Shown: positions 15,430 to 23,139, counted from the stretch's first letter. The stretch: 28,887 nt of DNA from Chitinophaga pinensis (GCA_945897765.1 CAMDGP010000004.1:1-28887), one strand, 5' to 3'. The notes: a model not told the origin generated them from the sequence alone. Numbers and translations: made by a program.

Positions 15430-15786
15430 ATGACAAACGAAGAATATTGCCATTACAGTGATTTACCTTCTCCACTGGCTTACATAAACATTAAGGATGA
15501 TGTCGAATCTGAAATCAAATTAGACGCACTTGCTATTGATCGAATAATAGAAATGGCTTGGGAAGACCGCACAACTTTTGACGCAATCAAGGCACAATTT
15601 GGTTTGTCGGAAGCGGAAGTCAAAAAACTCATGAAGAAAGAATTGAAATTTTCAAGTTATAAATTGTGGCGCGAACGTGTTGAGAATTGTAAGACAAAAC
15701 ATGCAAAAACACGCAATCCAGAAATTGATCGGTTTAAATGTAATTTACAGCGAACAATTACGCACAATAAAATTTCGAAAAGGTAA
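15430..15786 (+). CDS. DUF2805/TIGR03643 family protein
   Basis: 118 residues. From residue 30 on it follows the TIGR03643 family closely: IDRIIEMAWEDRTTFDAI, then QFGLSEAEVKKLMKKELKFS, SSYKLWRERV and a basic tail with KTKHAKTRNPEIDRFKCNLQ. The WEDRTTFDAIKAQFGLSEAEV part reads as a helix-turn-helix, so nucleic-acid binding is plausible, but I know of no demonstrated function. The N-terminal 28 residues are variable and acidic. It is divergently transcribed from mnmE with an 81-bp shared upstream region. Confidence 0.85.
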   Translation: MTNEEYCHYSDLPSPLAYINIKDDVESEIKLDALAIDRIIEMAWEDRTTFDAIKAQFGLSEAEVKKLMKKELKFSSYKLWRERVENCKTKHAKTRNPEIDRFKCNLQRTITHNKISKR

Positions 15787-15969
15787 ATTTTGAAAGTAAT
15801 AATTTCTGTTTTATTTAACATTTTCAATCAACTAATTCTTTAGATACTAAAACCAATAAATTCAAGGTCGCTTAGGTCCGCAACTATTTCCTATATAGGT
15901 CTAACTTCTGCTAAGAACTTGTTTTTCAAGTTTATGATGTTTTACTGATATGAAAGTGATACATCAATT
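15787..15969. other. Non-coding gap between the DUF2805-type gene and the PIN remnant
   Basis: 183 bp with no ORF I can support. A hairpin AACTTG-TTTTT-CAAGTT lies near 15917-15933, and a locally GC-richer patch (GGTCGCTTAGGTCCGCAAC) near 15867-15885. This marks the edge between conserved genes and the retron segment. Confidence 0.35.
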
Positions 15970-16281
15970 TTATCTCCTAATGAACACAAACTTTAGCTTT
16001 TGACCTGTGGAGTGTTTAAATTTTGTATCAGAAGAAATTAAAGTTATTTTATCGGAAATAGCTTGGGAAATGATTGCGTGATCGAACGGGTCGTTGTGGT
16101 TTTCGGCAATGGTTAGGTTAGCTAAAGCTTTTGTGTGAATTTTATTAAATGGTAAGATTTCGACGTAGAAATCTTTTTCAAAAACCAACCAAGTTTTAGA
16201 AACCTTGTCAGGCTCTTTATTTTTCGATTAAGTGGGTTGAGTTGATTTCTTAATTTCTCGCGCTTTCATACTTTAAAACTG
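15970..16281 (-). pseudogene. Decayed PIN-domain (VapC-like) toxin remnant
   Basis: The frame 16188-15970 encodes the C-terminal half of a PIN toxin: PFNKIHTKALANLTIAENHN, then the hallmark DPFDHAIISQA (acidic residues of the third catalytic position) and LISSDTKF. The N-terminal half with the first catalytic Asp and the Glu is absent. Upstream in the same frame is a stop (near 16229) preceded by an ATG-started stretch MKAREIKKSTQPT. One reading is that an antitoxin start was joined to a toxin end by deletion and then interrupted by a stop. No ATG begins the 72-residue frame, only TTG at 16188. Not expected to be an active nuclease. Confidence 0.6.
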
Positions 16282-16320
16282 GTTAAAATTAAATACTTCC
16301 AAAAATCATCAAGCAAATTT

Positions 16321-17445
16321 CTAATACCGATACCACGTTCTTTCATCTTCAACAATCGCAAAGCAAGAAGCAAAACCACTGCTCATTTTTTTATAAATAA
16401 CATCCTCTTTTCCAAGGACTTGTCCAATGAAATTAATTGTTCCATTTAATTTTTGAAGAAAAACAACTTGATCATTATTACTAGGTTTATACTCAGTTTT
16501 GAAATGATTTTGAGCTGCTTTGGATGCTCCATTTACACGCAAATCAAACAACATCGCCCGCGTTTTTTTTAGCATTTTTCGGTCTATATTCACTTTTTCA
16601 TTGACCACCAATCCTGTCACAAGTTGTTTCTTATTGGAGGTTCTCACTCTAAATTTCTTTTCATTAGGTTCAAAACCCTCCTGAACCAAAACCTGTTTAA
16701 TGAAGTCAATTTGAGCGGATGTAAATGCCACATTTGAGGAAAAAGTTAAATCATCGGCATATCTCGTATAACGCCAATCGTTTTGATTTGAAAAAATTGT
16801 AAGTTTTTCATCAAGTGATAAACAAGCAAAATTGGAAAGAATAGGGGAGGAGGGAGCACCTTGAGGCAGGCAATTATTTATGGTAACTAGATAGGTTAAT
16901 GCTGACGCAATTTGCGTGTCAAAACAGAAAGGTGCTTCTCTGAAAATCGTATAAATCCGCTGGTCGGAAATGGAAGAAAAGAAATCCTTTATATCCATAT
17001 TTAAAACGTGTTTTTTTCCTAAGTGCGGCAAGGCATTTTCTACGATGTTTGCTTTTAAATTACTTCCATTTGTATGAAGTACAAATCCCTTTGCACAATC
17101 AGGTTTTATACTTGAATAAACACCTTGCAAATGACGATTTAGTTTTTTTTGTAAATTTTTTAACCTTCCAATTGGTGCATTAATCGCTCGAATACCATTC
17201 TTTTTTTTCGGCAAATGATACGTGATATAATTTGGTTTATTAATGATACTTTCCAATTCTAAATGATGGATTTTGAAAAATGTACAAAGATCACTAGGTC
17301 GGTCAATAGAAAGTAAGCATAAAGAATAGCGTTCAAAACTCGTCAGTCCATTGGGCGCATCATCTATGAATGAACCTGAATGTAGAGTCCTTCTAAAGAT
17401 TGTTCCATATTTTTCTTTAAGTTCTATAAGGTTATTTTGCTTCAT
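16321..17445 (-). CDS. Retron reverse transcriptase
   Basis: 374 residues, the usual size for a retron RT. It shows the retron-specific motif X NAxxH as N137-ALP-H141. The catalytic Asp151 follows in MDIKDFFSSI, then LPQGAPSSPILSN (193-205), the YADD box (229-232) and motif Y VTG (276-278) followed by LVVNEKVNID. There is no maturase, endonuclease or integrase domain, which excludes group II introns. The RT should use the adjacent msr-msd RNA to make branched RNA-linked cDNA (msDNA). The ATG lies 15 nt downstream of the a2 repeat, the standard retron layout. It is on the same strand as the DnaB-like gene upstream. All catalytic residues are intact, so it looks functional. Confidence 0.93.
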   Translation of the reverse strand: MKQNNLIELKEKYGTIFRRTLHSGSFIDDAPNGLTSFERYSLCLLSIDRPSDLCTFFKIHHLELESIINKPNYITYHLPKKKNGIRAINAPIGRLKNLQKKLNRHLQGVYSSIKPDCAKGFVLHTNGSNLKANIVENALPHLGKKHVLNMDIKDFFSSISDQRIYTIFREAPFCFDTQIASALTYLVTINNCLPQGAPSSPILSNFACLSLDEKLTIFSNQNDWRYTRYADDLTFSSNVAFTSAQIDFIKQVLVQEGFEPNEKKFRVRTSNKKQLVTGLVVNEKVNIDRKMLKKTRAMLFDLRVNGASKAAQNHFKTEYKPSNNDQVVFLQKLNGTINFIGQVLGKEDVIYKKMSSGFASCFAIVEDERTWYRY

Positions 17446-17460
17446 GCTGTTTTTTAAAAA

Positions 17461-17470
17461 AAGCCGTTGA
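17461..17470 (-). repeat. Retron a2 repeat
   Basis: TCAACGGCTT on the minus strand, the partner of a1. It ends 15 nt before the RT start codon. Reverse transcription normally begins just 5' of a2. Confidence 0.75.
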
Positions 17471-17605
17471 CGTTTATCTTCGATTTATTTACAATGAAGC
17501 GTAGCTTCATGTAAAACAGCACTTAGTATAGTGACTATTTTACATTGTGGGTTGCAGGAACACAACCGCAAGTCTATTTCAGTAAATGCGACTCATAAGT
17601 TTCAA

Positions 17606-17615
17606 TCAACGGCTT
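17606..17615 (-). repeat. Retron a1 repeat
   Basis: AAGCCGTTGA on the minus strand is perfectly complementary to the a2 repeat at 17461-17470, 135 nt downstream. It lies 32 nt after the end of the DnaB-like gene. Confidence 0.75.
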
Positions 17616-17647
17616 ATATTATTCTAATTTTAAATTGGCATTTGGTT

Positions 17648-18694
17648 TTAAAATGGACTATCAGCATCTTTTGGGTCAACAAATGGTTTCCGCTCAAAAA
17701 CAAAAGGGGTATTTATATCCTTCATAGGTTCGAGTTTCAAAGAAGGAAATGTCAGATGAAAATTAAACCGATCAATCGCACCTGTTCGGTTTTTTACCAT
17801 AAGTAATTCCAATTGTCCTTTTGTGGAGTTGCCATCTTCATCTGTTGTAATACCATAATAATCTGGTCGATAAACAAAAATTACTTTATCGGCATCTTGT
17901 TCAATTGCGCCACTTTCTCGTAAATCTGAGAGTAGTGGACGTTTATTGCCTCCTCTAGTTTCTACGGATCTACTCAATTGAGAAGTGACAAGCATACAAA
18001 TATTTAAATCTTTAGCGATTTTTTTTAAGGTTCGACTGATATAACTAACTTCTAACTCCCGATTGTGTCGATAGCGATTACTTGAAAGCATTTGAAGATA
18101 GTCGATTGCAATTACCCGAATGCCTTTTTCTTTCACCATTTTTTCGCAAAAGGATTTTAAAGCAAACATCGAATCAAAAGTTGTTTCGCAAACAGAAAGT
18201 TGCATAACTTCAAGATAATCAGTTACAAAATTTAGCTTTTCCTTGTCGATTCTACGTAAATCTTCCGGTCCTTTGAGTGGTAAATCATAATCCAAAACAC
18301 TTGAAATGATACGATTTGAAATTTGAACAGCAGTTAATTCAAGAGAAATAAGCAATACAGGATTTTGTAAGGCAATTCTTCTAATTAAATCGATTAAAAC
18401 AACTGTTTTCCCCATTCCAGGTCTTCCGCCAAAAACAATAAATTCACCGGGGCGAACTCCCCCAATACCTGCATCAACATTACTCCAACCCGTTTTTATG
18501 GGTTGGTATTCTGATTGCAAATCAGATTGAAGAAAATCGTTAAAGACAGAATAAATATCACTTGTTCGGTTTGGGACAGCCTCCTTTGCTTTCCTCTCTT
18601 CAATCAATTGTTCAATTTTACTGGATAAGAAAGACTCATCATCTTTCGTAATTGCAATAATCTCACTTATTTCTTCTGCTAGTTTTTTCTTCAT
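17648..18694 (-). CDS. DnaB-type RecA-like ATPase lacking the DnaB N-terminal domain; putative retron partner
   Basis: 348 residues. A short helical N-terminus (1-60) leads directly into the DnaB C-terminal motor: linker-like TGWSNVDAGIGGVRPGE, Walker A GRPGMGKT (90-97), catalytic Glu119 in LISLEL, Walker B IAIDYLQML (195-203), SQLSR (238-242) and the DnaB signature RPLLSDLRESGAIEQDADKV. VKNRTG (300-305) is the arginine-finger region. All motor residues are intact. A replicative DnaB is longer and has an N-terminal collar domain, missing here, so this is not the housekeeping helicase. It stands 32 nt upstream of the retron RNA on the same strand. Inference: effector or accessory protein of the retron. 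A possible promoter (TTG-N19-TATCTTGT) lies upstream. A prophage-type helicase relic is the alternative. Confidence 0.85.
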   Translation of the reverse strand: MKKKLAEEISEIIAITKDDESFLSSKIEQLIEERKAKEAVPNRTSDIYSVFNDFLQSDLQSEYQPIKTGWSNVDAGIGGVRPGEFIVFGGRPGMGKTVVLIDLIRRIALQNPVLLISLELTAVQISNRIISSVLDYDLPLKGPEDLRRIDKEKLNFVTDYLEVMQLSVCETTFDSMFALKSFCEKMVKEKGIRVIAIDYLQMLSSNRYRHNRELEVSYISRTLKKIAKDLNICMLVTSQLSRSVETRGGNKRPLLSDLRESGAIEQDADKVIFVYRPDYYGITTDEDGNSTKGQLELLMVKNRTGAIDRFNFHLTFPSLKLEPMKDINTPFVFERKPFVDPKDADSPF

Positions 18695-18849
18695 TTTTCG
18701 AATCTTGAACTAGCAATTTCAATTATAGTACCAAATCACAAAAGCAGTAAAAACAAGATAATTTTTATGATAAATGTGTCAATTTCTGAAAAAGAAACTA
18801 AAAATTGATTGTTTTTTATTTGTGGTTAAACTTTCTCCGTTGACACCTA
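18695..18849. other. Spacer between hemW and the DnaB-like gene
   Basis: 155 bp of AT-rich DNA. On the minus strand it holds TTG-N19-TATCTTGT about 85 nt before the DnaB-like ATG, two bases from the -7 consensus, as a candidate retron-operon promoter. No terminator for hemW is obvious. Confidence 0.35.
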
Positions 18850-19971
18850 TTAAATTCTAAAAAACGAACTTGCAATTCCATCAGCACGTATTTTTCCTGC
18901 GTCTGAGAGAATAAAACTTGATGTTGTTTCAATCATTGAACCGTCAGAAATATAATTCTCTAGCAAATTAAACTCAGCTTTTGTAAACGAATTTAAACTT
19001 TCAATAGCCTTTTTTGAAACTCCCCATTTAGTGCGCAGACCCGTAAGAAACAGTTCATTCCATTGCTCGTTTTCGCTCAAGTTTTCGATTGTAAACCAAC
19101 TGTCATTGACTCCAACATTTTTGTAGTACACCGAATTGTTAGAAATATTCCATCGGCGTTGTTTTCCATTAAATGAGTGAGCAGAAGGTCCTATTCCAAT
19201 GTAATGAACACTTTGCCAATAAGCTGAATTGTGTTTTGAATACTGTTCGTTTTTAGCAAAATTAGATATTTCGTATTGCTCAAATCCTTTCGTTTTCAAA
19301 AAATCAACCATCAACTCAAATTGTTCACTTTGTGTATCTTCATCGGCTGTAACCAATTGATTGTGTTTGACTTGATGATGTAGAGCTGTTTTGGGTTCAA
19401 CAGTCAAACAATAAGCTGAAATGTGTGAAATACCCAAAGATGTTACTAATTCTAGGTGCTTTTTCCATTCTTCTTTGGTTAGTTGTGGCAAACCATAAAT
19501 CAAATCAACAGTAATATTTTCAAAGCCGAGTTTTTGCGCTAAACGGACAGATTTTTCCCCATCACTTGCCAAATGAGCGCGGTTCATCCATTGCATATCA
19601 CTTTCCTTAAACGACTGCAAACCAATACTCAAGCGGTTAACTCCTTCCTTTTTCCAGTGTGCTAACTTTTCTTCACACACATCTTCTGGATTCGCTTCAA
19701 GGGAAATCTCAGCAGTTTCTGAAACGATATAGTTTTCTCGAATCGTTGCAAGAATCAAACTCAACTCTGCGTTTTCCAGCAAACTTGGTGTTCCTCCACC
19801 AAAGTAAATTGTTTGAATTTCCGTTTGAATTTCAGCTTTACGAAGTTCGATTTCACGGCATAAAGCAGCAATCAATTCTTTTCTATACGAACCAAAATTC
19901 GTTGAAAAATGAAAATCACAATATGTACAACGTTGCTTACAAAAAGGAATGTGCAGATAAATTCCAGCCAT
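18850..19971 (-). CDS. hemW: Heme chaperone HemW (radical SAM, HemN-like)
   Basis: 373 residues, typical for HemW and shorter than true HemN (about 450). The radical-SAM 4Fe-4S cluster motif is C11-KQR-C15-TY-C18-DF. SAM-binding GGGTPS follows near 60, then LSIGLQSF and DLIYGLPQLT, and the HemW C-terminal domain covers about 290-373. Characterised HemW proteins bind haem and transfer it to respiratory proteins. Older annotation calls it oxygen-independent coproporphyrinogen oxidase. The ATG is 10 nt after the protease stop, preceded by AAGGA directly at the start codon, a rare Shine-Dalgarno-like site in this window. Translation may be coupled to the protease gene. Confidence 0.92.
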   Translation of the reverse strand: MAGIYLHIPFCKQRCTYCDFHFSTNFGSYRKELIAALCREIELRKAEIQTEIQTIYFGGGTPSLLENAELSLILATIRENYIVSETAEISLEANPEDVCEEKLAHWKKEGVNRLSIGLQSFKESDMQWMNRAHLASDGEKSVRLAQKLGFENITVDLIYGLPQLTKEEWKKHLELVTSLGISHISAYCLTVEPKTALHHQVKHNQLVTADEDTQSEQFELMVDFLKTKGFEQYEISNFAKNEQYSKHNSAYWQSVHYIGIGPSAHSFNGKQRRWNISNNSVYYKNVGVNDSWFTIENLSENEQWNELFLTGLRTKWGVSKKAIESLNSFTKAEFNLLENYISDGSMIETTSSFILSDAGKIRADGIASSFFRI

Positions 19972-19981
19972 TCCTTAGTAA

Positions 19982-22255
19982 TTATTCAATGATTAATTTC
20001 TTAACCAATACTTGTCCTTCAAGGTTGAATTGTATGAAATAGGTTCCTGCACTTAATTGATCGACAGTAAGTTGAGTCTGTGCGCTGGTGATTTCTTTGC
20101 TAAAAAGTAATTTACCCGAAATATCTGTAAAGTTTAGGCTTCCTTTTAAACTAGTTCCTAATTGAATCGTCAACAAATTTTTAGCAGGATTTGGATAAAC
20201 TAAAATCGTGTTTTCCCTTAAGTTTTCTAATCCAACTCCATTTTCATCAAAACAGAAATCAATATTTATTTGTGAACCAAAATTTGGATTTATCGAAGGA
20301 ATGCTTCCTAAACTTAATGAATTATATAAAATATCCACACTTCCATCTTCTTGACAGAAAGTCCCTCCTTCAAGTCCGTCACCATATGAGTCTAAAACCA
20401 CTAATGAATAACATCCATAAGGCAAGCACCATGGGTCTATTGCAACCAGGCCAGGTTGATCGTCAGAATATCCACTTGCTGCATACAGAGCTGTACCTGT
20501 CGCATCTTGTAATTCCCAACTAGTTTCTGAACCGTAGCAATCCAATGATAAATTTAACTGTACAGCTTGACCACCAATCACAACTGAAAAAGAAGAATTT
20601 GTTGAATTGTTGTTTGCATTCTCATCCGTATTTGCATTCGGGTTGTTTACACTTGCGTTAAATGTATGATTTCCAGAAGCTAATGTTGCTGTCGGAAGGT
20701 TTACAACTGTAGATTGCCATTGTGGAAGTGAACCTGTCCAGTTATAAGTTTGAGGAGTTCCACTGTCAAAAGCATAAATGATATCGACAGCTGTTAATGT
20801 GTTTGTTCCAGAGTTTGAAATGGTCACACTTGGAGAAATTTGATCTCCACAAAATGTTCCAGAAACACCTTGAGGCGAAGAAATACCTGCGTCAACAAGA
20901 ACAGGATTAGCATTAGAAGGATCATAACCATCAATAAACTCTGCTCCAGCATTAGATGGGTCCAACCAAAATTTTAATTGATTGGTGCTTGTACTATTTG
21001 CAGGTTCCCAAGAATTAAAAAGTCTTCCGTAATAATCCGGTGAATTCAAATTAGAACAAGAAGCACCTCCACCCCATAATTGACCAATAATTCGACGATT
21101 TTGGTCAAACAAAGGAGATCCAGATGAACCACCTTCTGTTGTTGTATTTCTATCCCATTGAACCGACCAAGAACTTGCTGCTTCTGTTGAACTCATTGCT
21201 TGCACAGCAGATGCGGGACCGTCGTCGAATGATATTTTTTTTATGTCTCCTGCTGGATGATGTATTGATACGGATGAAGTCGGTGGTGTATTTGAATGAT
21301 TCCAACCAGAAAAATAAGGTTGATAAGCCAAAGGAACTGTATTTCCTTCTAAACCTCCTGTAATTTCTACTAAACAAAAGTCTGATGGTGTTCTTCTTGA
21401 ACGTAAAATAGCCCCACTTAATGATTGAAAAGAAGGTGAACTTCCTGGATTTGCACAATCGCTTGCTTGCCAGTTGAATCTAAAAATCCATCCCGTTGGG
21501 TCTGAATAACAGTGATTTGCTGTTAATACGTAAGGTTTTCCGTCATTTGCAGTGTTGTTTATTAAAGCTCCCGAACAAAAACCATTACTTCCAGAAACAA
21601 GCATTACTGCACTATTTCGTTGTGGAATCCACGTTGAACCATCCGGGCAATTAACATTCATATTACAAGAACCTGAACTTCCAAAAGCTTTTGCTTGAAA
21701 TTCATTTGCTGTTCTATAACCGTGTGTTACTCTTGAAATATTTACGTTACCAAGTTCATTTCCTTTCTTGACGTAATATTCCAAAACGGCTGTATTTCCT
21801 GGTATCAATTCTGTTCCTAAAACGCCATTGTAAATGTGATTTTGTTCAAATTTTCCTAGGATAAAGTCTTTTGTCGGATTATAAACATATAACTCGTTTC
21901 CTGCTGGAATTTTTGTGTTTGAAAATGTAAGATTTACACTCAAAGCTTGCTCACATTTTACAACTAATTGCCAAATTTTATCACCGTTTGGAAGTTCTAT
22001 CCAAGTTCCAGAATTAGCTAGCGATAAAGCTGTATTATTATTAAAACCGAAGCGCCAAGGTGCAGTTCCAGTATCGTCTGTTTGTTCGTCTTCTACACGT
22101 AAGGCAGCAATATCCGGTTCAGTAAAAAAGCGGGTATCAACATTTTTGAACTCGCCCGCCAACTTATAACTTTTAGGTTTTCCACCGTTACCTTGGTATT
22201 GCGCAATTGCACCAAGTGATAGAAAGAGGGAGATTGAAATTAGGAGTGTTTTCAT
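19982..22255 (-). CDS. T9SS-secreted trypsin-like serine protease (lysyl endopeptidase-like)
   Basis: 757 residues. The signal peptide MKTLLISISLFLSLGAIAQ is followed by a propeptide-like region (20-190). The chymotrypsin-fold protease covers about 195-435: His248 in LTANHC, Asp292 in DFCLVEIT and Ser378 in EGGSSGSPLFD, as in Achromobacter/Lysobacter lysyl endopeptidase. A CARDB-like domain (about 450-555) and a domain with LDCYGSETSWELQD and DSYGDGLEGG (about 560-670) come next. The C-terminus is a type A T9SS sorting domain (VYPNPAKNLLTIQL to GTYFIQF...KKLIIE, 686-757). It should be exported and anchored or released at the surface by type IX secretion. The triad is intact. Confidence 0.93.
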   Translation of the reverse strand: MKTLLISISLFLSLGAIAQYQGNGGKPKSYKLAGEFKNVDTRFFTEPDIAALRVEDEQTDDTGTAPWRFGFNNNTALSLANSGTWIELPNGDKIWQLVVKCEQALSVNLTFSNTKIPAGNELYVYNPTKDFILGKFEQNHIYNGVLGTELIPGNTAVLEYYVKKGNELGNVNISRVTHGYRTANEFQAKAFGSSGSCNMNVNCPDGSTWIPQRNSAVMLVSGSNGFCSGALINNTANDGKPYVLTANHCYSDPTGWIFRFNWQASDCANPGSSPSFQSLSGAILRSRRTPSDFCLVEITGGLEGNTVPLAYQPYFSGWNHSNTPPTSSVSIHHPAGDIKKISFDDGPASAVQAMSSTEAASSWSVQWDRNTTTEGGSSGSPLFDQNRRIIGQLWGGGASCSNLNSPDYYGRLFNSWEPANSTSTNQLKFWLDPSNAGAEFIDGYDPSNANPVLVDAGISSPQGVSGTFCGDQISPSVTISNSGTNTLTAVDIIYAFDSGTPQTYNWTGSLPQWQSTVVNLPTATLASGNHTFNASVNNPNANTDENANNNSTNSSFSVVIGGQAVQLNLSLDCYGSETSWELQDATGTALYAASGYSDDQPGLVAIDPWCLPYGCYSLVVLDSYGDGLEGGTFCQEDGSVDILYNSLSLGSIPSINPNFGSQINIDFCFDENGVGLENLRENTILVYPNPAKNLLTIQLGTSLKGSLNFTDISGKLLFSKEITSAQTQLTVDQLSAGTYFIQFNLEGQVLVKKLIIE

Positions 22256-22300
22256 TTGTTTTGACGTTATGACTTTAAGATTTTAGGACTATTTGATTTT

Positions 22301-22400
22301 ATGAGAGAATGAAAAATGAGAGAATGAATTCGAAATCTGCCAATTTGCAATCTGTAATTTGCAATCTAACTCTTCACTTTCAACTATTAACTCTCCACTT
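22301..22400 (-). repeat. Cluster of degenerate 14-20 bp tandem repeats upstream of the protease gene
   Basis: On the plus strand ATGAGAGAATGAA occurs at 22301-22313 and 22316-22328 (period 15). AATTTGCAATCT occurs at 22342-22353 and 22356-22367 (period 14). TAACTCTTCACTTT and TAACTCTCCACTTT occur within about 22367-22401. Three different duplicated units lie next to each other in the 148-bp gap. Confidence 0.65.
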
Positions 22401-22403
22401 TTT

Positions 22404-23015
22404 TTATATTTTTCTTTTAATACTACAACCTTTCGCAGCTGTGTCTGGAGTTTTTATTTTTTTACCTTCTCCAAGTGCTTGAATCGCATTTTTCAAATAA
22501 GGTTCGTCACTTTTTCTTTTGCTGTCCCAAATATTGTCAACTGAACCAACGTAAACCAATTCCATTTTAGCATTAAACATATAAATGTGAGGAGTTGTAA
22601 TTGCTTTCAACGCATTTGCCAATTGAGAATTTACATCGACTAAATAAGGCATTGTGTATTCTTTTTCTTTAGCATGTTCAATCATTGCATCAAATGAATC
22701 TGCTCCATCGCGTTTTGCTTCGTTGGAATTAACCACTACAAAACCAATATTATTTTTTGTTGCAAGTTCGTGTAATTCGTTATATTGTCTTTCCCAACCT
22801 GGAAAATCGGGTGTACCTACCACGAAAGGACATGTGTTGCAACTGAAAGCAACAATTAAACCTTTTTCTTTTTTCGCATTGTTTAATGAAAGTTCGCCGC
22901 CTTGTGTGTTTTTCATTTTTACATCTGCCAATGGTGCTTTTTCTTTTAATTTAACTTGCCCCAAAGCCAAGCTTGAGATAAGAAAAAGACTTAAAAAACC
23001 AACTATTTTTTTCAT
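22404..23015 (-). CDS. Exported thioredoxin-fold (AhpC/TSA-redoxin) protein
   Basis: 203 residues. The signal peptide MKKIVGFLSLFLISSLALGQ targets the periplasm. The thioredoxin fold covers about 25-180, with the redox pair C59-NT-C62-P (FSCNTCPFV) and a cis-Pro loop TTPHIYMF. The SCNTCPFV pattern places it among ResA/AhpC-TSA-like thiol-disulfide proteins that are common in Bacteroidota. A further Cys lies near the C-terminus (AAKGCSIKRK). Activity as a disulfide reductase or peroxiredoxin is inferred. A -7-like TATCTTTA is 20 nt upstream of the ATG. Confidence 0.88.
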   Translation of the reverse strand: MKKIVGFLSLFLISSLALGQVKLKEKAPLADVKMKNTQGGELSLNNAKKEKGLIVAFSCNTCPFVVGTPDFPGWERQYNELHELATKNNIGFVVVNSNEAKRDGADSFDAMIEHAKEKEYTMPYLVDVNSQLANALKAITTPHIYMFNAKMELVYVGSVDNIWDSKRKSDEPYLKNAIQALGEGKKIKTPDTAAKGCSIKRKI

Positions 23016-23035
23016 GTTTAGAGTTTAGTAGACTT

Positions 23036-23043
23036 TAAAGATA
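23036..23043 (-). promoter_or_regulatory. -7-like box of the thioredoxin-fold gene
   Basis: TATCTTTA on the minus strand, one mismatch to TAnnTTTG, 20 nt before the ATG. The nearest TTG is only 13 nt upstream, so the -33 is not convincing. Confidence 0.35.
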
Positions 23044-23106
23044 CAAATTATTGAAACAAAAGTTTACTAACCCTTACAATCTAAAATTCAAAGTCCGAAT
23101 TTAAGA

Positions 23107-23139
23107 TTGAGTATTGGATAAATTTTTCCACTATATTTG
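23107..23139 (+). promoter_or_regulatory. Promoter of the biotinyl-carrier gene, 4 nt from the ATG
   Basis: TTG (23107-23109), a 22-nt spacer and TAtaTTTG (23132-23139) match the consensus. TCAC separates the box from ATG 23144, predicting a leaderless mRNA. Confidence 0.6.

Larger units (their letters stand above)
17461..17615 (-). ncRNA. Predicted retron msr-msd RNA
   Basis: The 202-bp gap between the DnaB-like gene and the RT has the signature of a retron RNA. On the minus strand, a1 AAGCCGTTGA (17606-17615) is exactly complementary to a2 TCAACGGCTT (17461-17470). Between them is an msr-type hairpin GGTTG-8 nt-CAACC (stems 17563-17567 and 17550-17554). Next comes a 37-nt hairpin ATGTAAAA...TTTTACAT (17509-17545). 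Last is a hairpin TGAAGC-TAC-GCTTCA that can extend to 12 bp with one bulged T (17488-17515). The last two share TTTACAT and are partly alternative folds. The branching G is probably just after a1 (first candidate at 17603), but this is a guess. No consensus promoter is seen, so it may be read through from the upstream gene. Confidence 0.82.

Noticed and set aside
15917..15933. Hairpin AACTTG-TTTTT-CAAGTT as the terminator of the DUF2805-type gene
   Set aside because: It is 130 nt from the stop, has a weak 6-bp AT-rich stem and no proper T-run.
16321..17445. RT as a group II intron maturase or a diversity-generating retroelement
   Set aside because: There is no maturase or endonuclease domain and no intron-type RNA. 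No template/variable repeat pair was seen. NAxxH and VTG with an upstream a1/a2-bounded RNA fit a retron.
17531..17806. 91-residue plus-strand frame across the retron RNA and the ATPase 3' end
   Set aside because: It is antisense to the ATPase and RNA, has unconvincing composition, and no promoter-like box precedes it.
17648..18694. The chromosomal replicative helicase DnaB
   Set aside because: It lacks the N-terminal collar domain, is about 150 residues too short, and sits beside a retron.
17464..18845. Shared 8-mer CCGTTGAC near the a2 repeat and upstream of the DnaB-like gene as an island direct repeat
   Set aside because: Eight bases in a 3-kb segment is within chance, and the copies do not bracket the whole block.
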